64,000 nucleotides of DNA from Gracilimonas sp040117685 (GTDB taxonomy: Bacteria > Bacteroidota > Rhodothermia > Balneolales > Balneolaceae): assembly GCF_040117685.2 (NCBI RefSeq), contig NZ_JBEDYP020000010.1:1-64000 (forward strand), given 5' to 3'. Positions 45,918 to 54,915 of this stretch are shown here, one piece after another. A program made the position numbers and the translations under genes. The notes beneath the pieces are model-generated. The model was not told the origin of the DNA and made no database searches. It saw only the letters and a program-made list of their open reading frames with translations. How positions within the stretch are numbered: the stretch's first letter is position 1; the number at the start of each line of letters is the position of its first letter.

Positions 45918-47882
45918 TTAGTTCGGTTCAATACTTACAAACCGCTCTATATTTCGGGACATTTCAATCCGGGTTATCAGAGATTGAACGATTTTTTTGT
46001 AAAGCTCTTTGCCCATAATTTTGTCTTCAATTCCTGCATCTATGTTTGGGTTGTCGTTCACTTCAATTACATACACTTTATCACCCACCATTTTCAGGTC
46101 AACGCCATAGAGACCATCTCCCATTAATGAAGCTGATTTTGTGGCAATCTTCAGTACTTTGGGAGGAACTTCTTCAATAGGAATTGTTAATGATTCACCG
46201 GTTTGATCTTTTTTTGATCCTTTCCAGTTATATATTTGCCAGTGTCCCTTTGCCATAAAATATTTACATACAAATAGTGGCTGATTATCCAATACCCCTA
46301 CCCTCCAGTCAAAGTCTGATGGAAGGAACTCCTGAGCAATCACCAAATCAGAAGACTTAAATAGTCGCTGTAGTGATTCGTGCATTTCTTGTACATCCTT
46401 TACTTTGGTAACACCTAAAGAAAAGGCACTGTCGGGCTGCTTTAGAATCATTGGATATTTCAGGTCAGATAAATCCTTCTCTTTAACCATGCCCTTATAA
46501 AACACGAGCGTTTTCGGAGTAGGAATGTTGCTCATCTTCAGCCGTTCATGTAAATAGATTTTATTGGAGCAGCGAAGTATAGACCAAGGATCATCAATTA
46601 CTGCTAATCCTTCTGCATATGCTTTACGGGCAAACTGGTACGTGTAGTTATTCACGTTTGTGGTTTCACGAATAAACAAAGCATCAAACTCGGGCAACCG
46701 GTTGATATCATCTTTTGTTATTAACTCGGTATAAATATCGAGTTCATCAGCAGCCTCTGTGAGTTTACGAAGTGCTCTTTTATCTGACGGCGGATTTTTT
46801 TCACCCGGGTTGGTAAGTAGGGCTAAGTGGTATTTGAAGGTCTTCAGTTTGGTTCGGTGAAAGCGCTTGGTTTCAAAATACCGTCTGGCAAAATCCGGTA
46901 TATGAACTTGTTCTTCAGATGGTACTTTATTCATACTTAGCGGTACAATACGTTGTATACCCCATCGGTCTGCTTTTATGAACCGGACCTGAATTATCGG
47001 TGATTCGAATAGCTGATAAAGCTTCTGTCCCAGTAATTTATAGCTGACATTTATGGTTTGGCCAAAATATATATTCAGGGTAAATCTCTCCTCTTTGCAT
47101 TTTTCCAACGCTTTCTGAATAATTTCGTCAATATCTTCAGCAATAGAGCGAATCACTCCCATATCCCGAAAATCCCGTATGGTTGTCACATTAGGAATAG
47201 CCCGGTGAGCCCGAGCAGAAGCCAACAGGGACACATAATACCCAAAGCTCTGATATTTATAAGAATTACACAGGTTGAAAATCCGTAGTGGACGGTCCGA
47301 AAAGCGATCATGATTAGCAGTGTATTCTTTTGAAGAAACCACTTCTACATTCGGAATTTCAAGCGTCCATCTTTTAGGATTGTCGACTACAATTACATTT
47401 GATATTCGGGACTTCCATGCTGGTTGAGGAAGCTCCCAAACCATTCTCAAAGCATCTTTACCATCTTCATAATAATCCTTTAGGAGTTCGGTAGATTCAA
47501 AGCCTGCCTTTTTATACCAATCGATAAGTTTCCGGTCGTCAGCATATGCTTCGAGCGATATCCGTTCGGCGCCTTTCCCAATAGCTACCTCTCTTGCGTG
47601 GTTTAGTAAAGCATATCCAATACCCTCCCCGTGATAATCCGGATCTACAACAATGGAGAAAATTCGAATGGTCTTCTTATAGATATACAGAATCAGGCTT
47701 CCCACCGCCACGCTCTGTTCACCCATGATTTTTTCTGCAATCCATACTTGTTGAAAGCTGCTTTTAAGGCTTAAATCGAGCGTACGTTTTGAACTTCGTT
47801 GAAAATAAGGGAAAGCTTTTTGTTCAAGCTTTAGTAAAAGATCGAAGTCTCGTAAGCCTGATCTTCTGATAGATATATCCAT
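45918..47882 (-). CDS. GNAT acetyltransferase-RimK-type ATP-grasp fusion
   Basis: Three-part protein of 654 residues. Residues about 1-150 form a GNAT acetyltransferase (IVVDPDYHGEGIGYALLNHA is the acetyl-CoA loop). About 170-350 match the RLAN domain found before RimK-like ligases (FNLCNSYKYQSFGYYVSLLASARAHRAIP). About 360-640 are the ATP-grasp ligase (PMILKQPDSAFSLGV, GLYGVDLKMVGDKVYVIEVNDNPN with Mg2+-binding residues). Such fusions occur in Bacteroidota and proteobacteria; the substrate, probably a peptide or amino acid to be joined and perhaps acetylated, is unknown. Confidence 0.9.
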   Translation of the reverse strand: MDISIRRSGLRDFDLLLKLEQKAFPYFQRSSKRTLDLSLKSSFQQVWIAEKIMGEQSVAVGSLILYIYKKTIRIFSIVVDPDYHGEGIGYALLNHAREVAIGKGAERISLEAYADDRKLIDWYKKAGFESTELLKDYYEDGKDALRMVWELPQPAWKSRISNVIVVDNPKRWTLEIPNVEVVSSKEYTANHDRFSDRPLRIFNLCNSYKYQSFGYYVSLLASARAHRAIPNVTTIRDFRDMGVIRSIAEDIDEIIQKALEKCKEERFTLNIYFGQTINVSYKLLGQKLYQLFESPIIQVRFIKADRWGIQRIVPLSMNKVPSEEQVHIPDFARRYFETKRFHRTKLKTFKYHLALLTNPGEKNPPSDKRALRKLTEAADELDIYTELITKDDINRLPEFDALFIRETTNVNNYTYQFARKAYAEGLAVIDDPWSILRCSNKIYLHERLKMSNIPTPKTLVFYKGMVKEKDLSDLKYPMILKQPDSAFSLGVTKVKDVQEMHESLQRLFKSSDLVIAQEFLPSDFDWRVGVLDNQPLFVCKYFMAKGHWQIYNWKGSKKDQTGESLTIPIEEVPPKVLKIATKSASLMGDGLYGVDLKMVGDKVYVIEVNDNPNIDAGIEDKIMGKELYKKIVQSLITRIEMSRNIERFVSIEPN

Positions 47883-47953
47883 CGGATAAGCGGTTAGTTA
47901 TACTCTAAGTTACGCTATTTTTTGATGGATAAAATATCCCCGAAAAATAATTT

Positions 47954-48763
47954 TTAGCCCCTCAATTCCTCCTCTGCAAAACACTCCTGAATCTCGTTCA
48001 GCAGAAATTTGTGCACCTTTGCATTACCCGCAATTATTCTCTTCCCGAATAGCCATTCATCTCCTCCTCTCCAGTCGGTTATCAAACCACCGGCTTCTTT
48101 TATAATGAGCACTCCGGCCGCAACATCCCAGGGACTAAGCCCATATTCATAAAACCCCTCAAATCGTCCACAGGCCACATTGCATAAATCCCAGGCCGCT
48201 GATCCCGGCCGGCGTACTCCGTGGGTTTTCTCCATCATGCGTTTGAATAGCTTCAGGTAGTTATCCACCAGGTTCAGGTTGTTATACGGAAACCCGGTTC
48301 CAATTAATGAAGATGAAGGATCTTCATTTTGTGAAATCCAGATGCGTTCCCCGTTCAGGTAAGCTCCTCCGCCTTCGATTGCAGTAAACAATTCATCATT
48401 TGCCACTTCGTACACCAAGCCTGCTTTCGGTTCTTTATTCTCCCATAAGGCAATGGAAACACAGTACACAGGAAAGGAATGAGCAAAATTAGTGGTTCCG
48501 TCGATAGGATCAATAATCCAGATACGTCCCTCCGGGATAGATACCTTCGCCTGCGACTCCTCGGCCAGAATATGGTCATCGGGAAAAGCTGCTTCAATCA
48601 CCTCTATGATTCTCTTTTCAGAATTTACATCGGCATCCGTCACCAAATCGTTTTTACCTTTTAGTTTTACATCAAACGATGTTTTACCCGCATAGTCTCT
48701 GATAATAGATGCGGCTTCTTCTGCGGCCTGCGTGGCAACTTCCAGCTCTTTAGAATAATTCAA
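47954..48763 (-). CDS. Inositol-monophosphatase family phosphatase
   Basis: Mg2+/Li+-sensitive sugar-phosphate phosphatase (SuhB/CysQ group). Motifs: ILAEES, WIIDPIDGTTNFAHSFP and YGLSPWDVAAGVLIIKEAGG. The longest open frame starts at TTG 48802, but that TTG lies inside an exact TAnnTTTG promoter element, so I place the start at the TTG of 48763 (M-NYSKELEVATQAA, the standard family N-terminus), giving 269 residues and a leader of about 30 bases. The exact substrate cannot be read from sequence. Confidence 0.9.
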   Translation of the reverse strand: MNYSKELEVATQAAEEAASIIRDYAGKTSFDVKLKGKNDLVTDADVNSEKRIIEVIEAAFPDDHILAEESQAKVSIPEGRIWIIDPIDGTTNFAHSFPVYCVSIALWENKEPKAGLVYEVANDELFTAIEGGGAYLNGERIWISQNEDPSSSLIGTGFPYNNLNLVDNYLKLFKRMMEKTHGVRRPGSAAWDLCNVACGRFEGFYEYGLSPWDVAAGVLIIKEAGGLITDWRGGDEWLFGKRIIAGNAKVHKFLLNEIQECFAEEELRG

Positions 48764-48799
48764 TTTCTGCCCTTCGGTTTTGGTTTGATCAATAAAGTT

Positions 48800-48807
48800 C
48801 AAAGATA
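48800..48807 (-). promoter_or_regulatory. -7 promoter element of the inositol-monophosphatase gene
   Basis: Exact TATCTTTG on the minus strand. I see no clean TTG at 18-20 bp upstream, so the -33 half is weak. It shows the upstream TTG start candidate to be a promoter base run. Confidence 0.5.
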
Positions 48808-48903
48808 GAGATTAAAAAGCGGGATTTCCTTGCTCATCGCCTTTAATATCAACCAAATTTTGTGGATATTTGGAGCCAATTTCTTACCTAAATCAAAGAT
48901 TTG

Positions 48904-49344
48904 ATGATCATCCCCATTGCAAGCGATCATGCCGGTTATCCTGCCAAGGAAACGGTGAAAAAAATACTGGAAGAGATGGGACACACTCCCGTTGATTACG
49001 GAACTCATTCCGAAGATTCCGTCGATTATCCCGACTTTGCCGTGAAGGTATCTGAAGTGATTAATAACGGCGAACATGAGCAGGGAATCCTGGTTTGCGG
49101 TAGCGGACAGGGCGTATGTATGACCGCCAATAAGTATCCCAAAATTAGAGCCGGATTAGTTTATTCGGCTAAAGCTGCGGAAATGACAAGGCTTCACAAC
49201 AACGCTAATATAATGTGCCTGCCCGGCCGGGAACTGAGTGAATCTGAGATCAGGGAAATTATAGAAGCCTGGTTTGCCACTGATTTTGAAGGCGGCCGAC
49301 ACGAGCGACGCGTAAATAAAATCGAATCACTAACCCAAAAGTAA
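48904..49344 (+). CDS. rpiB: Ribose-5-phosphate isomerase B
   Basis: RpiB/LacA/LacB family isomerase of the pentose phosphate pathway. SDHAGYPAKETV with the N-terminal phosphate-binding site, the catalytic Cys region GILVCGSGQGVCMTANK, and RLHNNANIMCLPGREL. 146 residues from the ATG at 48904 (a TTG one codon earlier is not needed). Nine bp before glyA; RpiB-GlyA pairs are frequent in bacteria. Confidence 0.96.
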   Translation: MIIPIASDHAGYPAKETVKKILEEMGHTPVDYGTHSEDSVDYPDFAVKVSEVINNGEHEQGILVCGSGQGVCMTANKYPKIRAGLVYSAKAAEMTRLHNNANIMCLPGRELSESEIREIIEAWFATDFEGGRHERRVNKIESLTQK

Positions 49345-49353
49345 CTGCCGCCG

Positions 49354-50652
49354 ATGAAATCTCTTCAAGAGCAAGATGCCCAAATTTTTGACCTACTCGA
49401 AAAAGAAACCGACCGTCAAAACTATAACCTCGAATTAATTGCCTCCGAGAATTTCGCCTCCAAAGCTACCATTTCGGCTATGGGCAGCGTGCTGACCAAT
49501 AAATACGCGGAAGGCTATCCCGGTAAACGATATTACGGTGGTTGTGAAGTGGTGGATGATGTGGAAGACATTGCCCGCAACCGAGCCAAAAAACTCTTTG
49601 GAGCTGATTGGGTGAATGTACAGCCTCATTCCGGGGCAACAGCAAACGCGGCTGTTTACCTGGCTTGTATGAAGCCCGGTGAGACTTTGCTGGGCTTTGA
49701 CCTTTCCCATGGCGGACACCTAACCCACGGTTCGCCGGTAAACTTTTCGGGCATAAACTACAATGCTGAGTTTTATGGAGTGAACAAAGAAACCGGTCGC
49801 CTGGATATGAACATCATCCGCGAAAGAGCACTGGAAGTTAAACCCACTATGATTTCCATTGGAGCCTCGGCATATCCAAGAGATTATGATTATGAAGCTT
49901 TCCGAAGCATTGCTGATGAAGTGGGTGCTTTACTTTGGATGGATATGGCACACACTGCAGGATTGATTGCAACGGGCAATCTTAAAGATCCTCTTCCCCA
50001 TGCGCATGTGGTTACAACAACCACTCACAAGACTCTCCGTGGTCCAAGAGGCGGAATGATTTTGGTTGGGAAAGATGGCGAGAATACCATCGGGGTAACA
50101 GCAGCCAAGTCTGGGCGAACAAAAAACTGGGGTGAGGTGTTTGACTCGGCTGTTTTCCCAGGCACTCAGGGTGGTCCGCTAATGCACGTAATCGCCGCTA
50201 AAGCGGTATCTTTTGGTGAAGCATTGCAAGATGACTTTAAGAAATATCAAACACAGACCCAGAAGAATGCAAAAGCCATGGCAGCTAAGTTCATGGAGAT
50301 GGGCTATAACCTGGTCAGTGAAGGAACCGATAATCACCTGATTCTGATCGATCTCCGAAACAAAGGGCTGAATGGTAAAATTGCGGAAGATGCCCTGGGC
50401 AAAGCAGCTATCACGGTAAATAAAAATATGGTTCCTTTTGATACAGAAAGTCCATTTGTGACTTCCGGAATTCGGATTGGCTCTCCCGCAATGACAACCC
50501 GTGGCCTGAGTGAAGCTGAATTTGAGCAAATCGCCGTGCTGATTGACCGTGTGTTACAAAAACCGGAAGATGAGGAAACGCATAAAAAAGTAGAACAGGA
50601 AGTGCGTGACCTTTGCGATCGTTTCCCGCTCTATGATTTTGTAACCGCATAA
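49354..50652 (+). CDS. glyA: Serine hydroxymethyltransferase
   Basis: PLP enzyme interconverting serine and glycine and loading tetrahydrofolate with a one-carbon unit, so it feeds ThyA and the folate genes elsewhere in the window. ENFASKATISAMGS, YYGGCEVVDDVE, and the PLP-lysine in VVTTTTHKTLRGPRGG. 432 residues, normal. Confidence 0.98.
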   Translation: MKSLQEQDAQIFDLLEKETDRQNYNLELIASENFASKATISAMGSVLTNKYAEGYPGKRYYGGCEVVDDVEDIARNRAKKLFGADWVNVQPHSGATANAAVYLACMKPGETLLGFDLSHGGHLTHGSPVNFSGINYNAEFYGVNKETGRLDMNIIRERALEVKPTMISIGASAYPRDYDYEAFRSIADEVGALLWMDMAHTAGLIATGNLKDPLPHAHVVTTTTHKTLRGPRGGMILVGKDGENTIGVTAAKSGRTKNWGEVFDSAVFPGTQGGPLMHVIAAKAVSFGEALQDDFKKYQTQTQKNAKAMAAKFMEMGYNLVSEGTDNHLILIDLRNKGLNGKIAEDALGKAAITVNKNMVPFDTESPFVTSGIRIGSPAMTTRGLSEAEFEQIAVLIDRVLQKPEDEETHKKVEQEVRDLCDRFPLYDFVTA

Positions 50653-50683
50653 GGCAGGAATCAAATTGGAAGAACGCCAAATC

Positions 50684-51526
50684 ATGCAAGGTGAGCCGCC
50701 CAAGGCCCAGAAACCAGCCGACCGTACCGGTACTATGTCCTTCCTCGATCACCTGGAAGAGCTCCGCTGGCGGATCATCAAAGGACTGATCGGAGTTTTG
50801 GTGGGGGTGGCCATTGCTTTTGTATTCTCAGATTTCTTCGTGGAGAAAGTAATGCTGGGCCCCACCCGTGCCGACTTCTTCATGTATGATGTGCTTCGTG
50901 TAGATGCGGTCAACTTTGAGCTTCAGAGTCGGCGTTTACCGGGGCAGTTCTTCACTTTTTGGGGCACCCTTTTTGTGATGGGATTTGTGATCGGGTCTCC
51001 CATATTTATTTACCAGATATGGGCTTTTGTGGAGCCGGCACTGGAATCCAGGGAAAAGAAGAAAACCTTCTTCAGCACGTTCTTTATCACGTTTTTCTTT
51101 CTGCTGGGTGTGGCCTTCGGGTACCTGATCCTGGTTCCCTTTGCCCTGCAGTTTTTTGCCCAGTTTCAGATCTCGGATATCATTCGCAACGACTTTGACA
51201 TCAACGAGTATTTCAGCTCCGTTTCGATGTGGGTGGTTGCCTGTGGTATCATTTTCCAGATTCCTGTGGTGAGTTACTCACTGTCCAAAATCGGATTACT
51301 AACCCCGGATTTACTCAGAAAATACCGCCGGCACTCCATTGTGTTTGCCTTGGTGATATCTGCAATGCTGACCCCACCCGACCCCATTTCTCAGATCCTA
51401 ATCGCGCTGCCGCTAACCGTTCTTTACGAAATGTCTATCTGGATTAGCCGCTATGCCATGAGAAAAAGAAAGAAGGAATTAGAAGAAGCCATAACCGGAG
51501 TTTCAGAATCAGATTCATCCCATTGA
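50684..51526 (+). CDS. tatC: Sec-independent translocase TatC
   Basis: Core membrane subunit of the twin-arginine export system, with six helices. FLDHLEELRWRIIKGLIG at the cytosolic start is the TatC signal-binding motif; PVVSYSLSKIGLLTPDLLRKYRRHSIV and LTPPDPISQILIALPLTVLYE are conserved. 280 residues. I use the ATG at 50684; a TTG six codons earlier is the alternative. 31 bp after glyA. TatA/B are not in the window. Confidence 0.96.
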   Translation: MQGEPPKAQKPADRTGTMSFLDHLEELRWRIIKGLIGVLVGVAIAFVFSDFFVEKVMLGPTRADFFMYDVLRVDAVNFELQSRRLPGQFFTFWGTLFVMGFVIGSPIFIYQIWAFVEPALESREKKKTFFSTFFITFFFLLGVAFGYLILVPFALQFFAQFQISDIIRNDFDINEYFSSVSMWVVACGIIFQIPVVSYSLSKIGLLTPDLLRKYRRHSIVFALVISAMLTPPDPISQILIALPLTVLYEMSIWISRYAMRKRKKELEEAITGVSESDSSH

Positions 51527-51566
51527 TTAATCTGCCATCTCATATGGTTTTAAGCCAGCGAAGCTT

Positions 51567-51574
51567 TATCTTTG
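51567..51574 (+). promoter_or_regulatory. -7 promoter element upstream of the FKBP lipoprotein gene
   Basis: Exact TATCTTTG in the 117-bp gap; the -33 half (TGG 19 bp upstream) is imperfect. It would leave a leader of about 65 bases before the ATG at 51644. Confidence 0.45.
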
Positions 51575-51643
51575 ACCAAAATAAATTGAAGGCATAATAG
51601 TTAAACAGCTATCTAACCAAACTAAGAGAATAATATCATCTCA

Positions 51644-52153
51644 ATGAATACCACCCGCTTGAAAAGCTCCATTTTAGTAACCCTCTTTGTTTCATTACTC
51701 ATCGTTTCCTGCGATACATCTAACGACCCCTTTCAAAATGACTATTCAGATGTACCCGAACCTTTTTCCATTGAGAATCCGGTAAGTGTAGATACGACTG
51801 AATCCGGCCTCATTATCTACGTGATTGAGGAAGGCTCCGGAGATCTTGAAGTGATTCCCCGCGACCAGATTTCATTTTACTATACCAAGCGATACAAAGA
51901 TGATCTGGACCGGATTATTGGGAGTTCTTATGCTAACGGTGTAACATTCCCGCATTCAGGTCCTGTAACGCCGACAAGTACTCGCAGCGTAATCAGCGAG
52001 AGCCAGTTCAGAGAAGGTGTAATAGGCATGGTTGAAGGTGAAAAGAGAGTACTGGTACTCACCCCTCCAATATTTGGTTACTTAGGAAATTCCTATACGT
52101 ATACCAATGATACACTCTGGATAGACATCGAGTTGGATAGTATCACCCTTTAA
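51644..52153 (+). CDS. FKBP-type peptidyl-prolyl isomerase lipoprotein
   Basis: A 169-residue lipoprotein: lipobox SLLIVSC at about residue 24, followed by DTSNDPF, a +2 Asp. The rest is an FKBP-like fold (ISFYYTKRYKD, SQFREGVIGMVEGEKRVLVLTPPIFGY) resembling the FKBP_C domain, though several active-site aromatics differ, so folding rather than clear isomerase activity is what can be claimed. The 3' end overlaps the convergent alr stop by four bases. Confidence 0.8.
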   Translation: MNTTRLKSSILVTLFVSLLIVSCDTSNDPFQNDYSDVPEPFSIENPVSVDTTESGLIIYVIEEGSGDLEVIPRDQISFYYTKRYKDDLDRIIGSSYANGVTFPHSGPVTPTSTRSVISESQFREGVIGMVEGEKRVLVLTPPIFGYLGNSYTYTNDTLWIDIELDSITL

Positions 52154-53211
52154 GTTCTGTATTCCCTTTTTACTTTGGGGTGAATAGTAGTCGTAATTTC
52201 ATAGGGAATGGTGCCGGCAATGCGAGCCCATTCTTTGGCCGAGAGTTCTCTGTTTCTGAGAATCACCACAGGTTCTCCTTGTTCAAAATAGTCATTCCTG
52301 AGAAAAACGGTCATATAATCCATACTAATGGTACCTACCTGTTGGTATAATTGTCCGGCTATTTCCACCTGTATCTTCCCGCTCAATATTCTGAAGATTC
52401 CATCTGCATACCCTACCGGAATGGTACCCAGCCAACCGTCTTCTGGCGCCTTCCACCGGCTTCCATAACCAACCGCACCCCCTTTGTTGATCTTCTTTAC
52501 CTGAACCAAATGAGAAACCCATTCTAATGCCGGTTCCAGTTTCTCTATTTCAGTTTCTCCCGGTGCATACCCATATAAACAAACCCCGGGGCGGACGGCA
52601 TCAAAATACGTTCCATGATCACCAAAAAAGAAAATAGCTCCGCTGTTACAGGTGTGAGTCATTAAGTGTTCGGGAAACAGCGTGCGGATGGACTTAAATG
52701 TTTCCAGCTGTTGAAGCACCCTTTCATGTCCAGGATCATCTGAGTTGGCAAAATGCGTATAGATTCCGGTGAAGTTCAGTTTGTCAAATTCCTTCATTTT
52801 CTCACTGGCTGCAGTGGCATGTTCGGGCAGCATCCCAAGCCGAAACATACCGGTATCAAAATGAAGATGACAATGCGTTCCGTCCTCAAGACGCTCAAAA
52901 ACGGACAAGTCTGAGATGCTCGCCGTTATATCAAACTTTCTGTATAAATGCTCACTTCCCAAAGGTGGAATTTCAAACACAAGAATGGGTATATCGATAC
53001 CTGCTTCTCTGAGCTCAATGGCTTCCGCTAGTTTTGCTACACAAAAATAATCAACCTGACCTTCCAGGTGGCGAGCAACAGGAACAGCTCCATGTCCATA
53101 GGCATCGTCTTTAACCACCGCCATTTTTTTAACGTCTTTACCTACCTGATCCGAGACCACACTTAAATTGTGGGCAATGCGGGAAAGATCTACGTACAGA
53201 ATTGATGACAA
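52150..53211 (-). CDS. alr: Alanine racemase
   Basis: PLP enzyme giving D-alanine for peptidoglycan. The PLP-lysine motif reads MAVVKDDAYGHGAVP (usual form VKANAYGHG; the AN to DD change is odd but leaves the Lys and GHG). GYGSRWKAPEDGW holds the catalytic Tyr and IPVGYADG the second motif; C-terminal EITTTIHPKVKREY. 353 residues, a stand-alone enzyme without the MurF fusion found in many Bacteroidota. 13 bp after the oxidoreductase gene on the same strand. Confidence 0.95.
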   Translation of the reverse strand: MSSILYVDLSRIAHNLSVVSDQVGKDVKKMAVVKDDAYGHGAVPVARHLEGQVDYFCVAKLAEAIELREAGIDIPILVFEIPPLGSEHLYRKFDITASISDLSVFERLEDGTHCHLHFDTGMFRLGMLPEHATAASEKMKEFDKLNFTGIYTHFANSDDPGHERVLQQLETFKSIRTLFPEHLMTHTCNSGAIFFFGDHGTYFDAVRPGVCLYGYAPGETEIEKLEPALEWVSHLVQVKKINKGGAVGYGSRWKAPEDGWLGTIPVGYADGIFRILSGKIQVEIAGQLYQQVGTISMDYMTVFLRNDYFEQGEPVVILRNRELSAKEWARIAGTIPYEITTTIHPKVKREYRT

Positions 53212-53224
53212 TGAATTACCTCAG

Positions 53225-54829
53225 CTAACTAAATGAAAAGAATTTCTTTTTGTTGTTTTTAAGGATGACTTGTGCCGCGTTATGTCCGGCTGCGCCAAAC
53301 ACTCCGCCTCCCGGATGGCAGGAAGCACTGGCCAAATATAAATTTTTGATGGGAGTTTCGTACTGACTCATTTCAGGAATCGGGCGAAACATAAACATCT
53401 GGTCAAAACTCATCTCCACGTGCATTACGTTTCCTTTCAAAAGGCCATGTTTACGTTCAATATCCAACGGAGACTGTATGTACCAGTCAATCAGTTTGTC
53501 CTTCATATTCGGAGCGTAGCCGGTAACCATATCATAAATTTTTTGAGCTTCCCGCTCCCGGATATCATCCCAGACCATTCCGTTTGCCAGTTCGTAGGGG
53601 TGCCATTGTGCCCACGCAAACAGGGTATGTTTTCCATCTTTAGCCACATCCGGATCAATTTTGGAGAAGGTCATACATAACACGGCGGGCTTCTCCGGTG
53701 GCAGTTTCTTGGTGTAGTCGCCAATGGCGTTATTCATGTACTGAACCGAAGGCGCCAACAGCTGAATCCCATTGTGGATATGAGGATCACCGGGAGCAGC
53801 AGAATATTCCGGCAGTTCTTCCACCGCACATCGTATGACCATCCCGAATCCATTGCCTACATTAATATCTCCCACTTTCTTAAACATGGAATCGTCTAAG
53901 TGCTCTCGCCCAACCATATTCATCATGGTTGTTTGAACATGGGCGTTGGAGACGATGGTATCGGCCCTGAACTCTTCCCCATTTTCTGTTCTGACTCCAA
54001 TCGCTTTGCCGTTTTCAATCAGGATTTTTTGGATGGGATGATCGGCCTTCACCTCACCGCCATGGGCTTCAATCATATTCTTCATAGCCTGTGTAAGCAT
54101 TCCGCTTCCACCTCTTGGGTGCTTGGCTCCGCTTTCATGCAACATAGACTGCCAGCCGGCAAAATCGCCGGTTGCAGAGTGATCAGGCAGCGGGCCGGAC
54201 TGTGCCGCGAACCACAGAATAGCCGCTTTCATATACGGGCTATCGAAGGCATCATCCACCACTTTTCCATAACTGGACAGAATTTTTTGGAGTCCGGCTG
54301 CCTGTTCGCCTTTTCGGAACATAGCCCCATCTTTAATCTGGGCTTTAGCCATGGTTCCAATAATATCTCCTGCCGAGGGTTTGGTCATAAAAGCTTTCAG
54401 TACGCCTTTATTTATTTTTCCCCAGAACTTGATGAATTCTTTATAATTCTCAACATCTTCGGGCGCTACTTTGGAAATAGACTCCAGCGTCCGTTCCACA
54501 TCTTTCCAGAAGTGAATCACCCCTTTTCCGGTTGGAACGGGGTACGACATGATCGGATCCATATCGATGTATTCGAGGCCATATTTTGTCAGTTCTAAGT
54601 CTTCCAGGATTCCCGTTTGGTGAATCATAATATGAACGGAAGAACCGACATCCATTCTAAAACCATTCGGGTTCTCCGGGGATTGAAACATAGTCTCGGT
54701 TCTCACCGCTCCTCCTATAGTTGAGTCGCGCTCAAGAACTAAAACTTCATAACCGTTTTTTGCAAGATAGCAAGCCGTAACAAGGCCATTATGCCCCGAT
54801 CCAATGATGATAGCGTCATATTTTTTCAT
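53225..54829 (-). CDS. FAD-dependent amine-oxidase/phytoene-desaturase-like oxidoreductase
   Basis: Two-dinucleotide-binding flavoprotein of 534 residues. N-terminal KKYDAIIIGSGHNGLVTACYLAKNGYEV, then LERDSTIGGAVRTE; C-terminal YLASASCHPGGGVFGAAGHNAAQ. This matches the carotenoid-desaturase-like (CrtI/PDS-related NAD(P)-FAD) family, whose substrates vary. The TTG nine bases upstream lies in the -7 promoter element, so ATG 54829 is used. It is co-directional with alr, and no carotenoid gene is nearby, so substrate is open. Confidence 0.85.
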   Translation of the reverse strand: MKKYDAIIIGSGHNGLVTACYLAKNGYEVLVLERDSTIGGAVRTETMFQSPENPNGFRMDVGSSVHIMIHQTGILEDLELTKYGLEYIDMDPIMSYPVPTGKGVIHFWKDVERTLESISKVAPEDVENYKEFIKFWGKINKGVLKAFMTKPSAGDIIGTMAKAQIKDGAMFRKGEQAAGLQKILSSYGKVVDDAFDSPYMKAAILWFAAQSGPLPDHSATGDFAGWQSMLHESGAKHPRGGSGMLTQAMKNMIEAHGGEVKADHPIQKILIENGKAIGVRTENGEEFRADTIVSNAHVQTTMMNMVGREHLDDSMFKKVGDINVGNGFGMVIRCAVEELPEYSAAPGDPHIHNGIQLLAPSVQYMNNAIGDYTKKLPPEKPAVLCMTFSKIDPDVAKDGKHTLFAWAQWHPYELANGMVWDDIREREAQKIYDMVTGYAPNMKDKLIDWYIQSPLDIERKHGLLKGNVMHVEMSFDQMFMFRPIPEMSQYETPIKNLYLASASCHPGGGVFGAAGHNAAQVILKNNKKKFFSFS

Positions 54830-54835
54830 AGAAGA

Positions 54836-54865
54836 CAAAGATAAAATGAATTGCTTGAAAGCAAA
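54836..54865 (-). promoter_or_regulatory. Promoter of the oxidoreductase-alr genes, almost leaderless
   Basis: TTTG, 18 bp, then exact TATCTTTG on the minus strand, ending six bases before the ATG. One base short of the usual N19 spacing. Predicted transcript start is within one to three bases of the start codon. Confidence 0.6.
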
Positions 54866-54915
54866 GAATTTTTAAGTTACACAAACTGATTAATCATTTT
54901 ATTAATTCACTGTTT

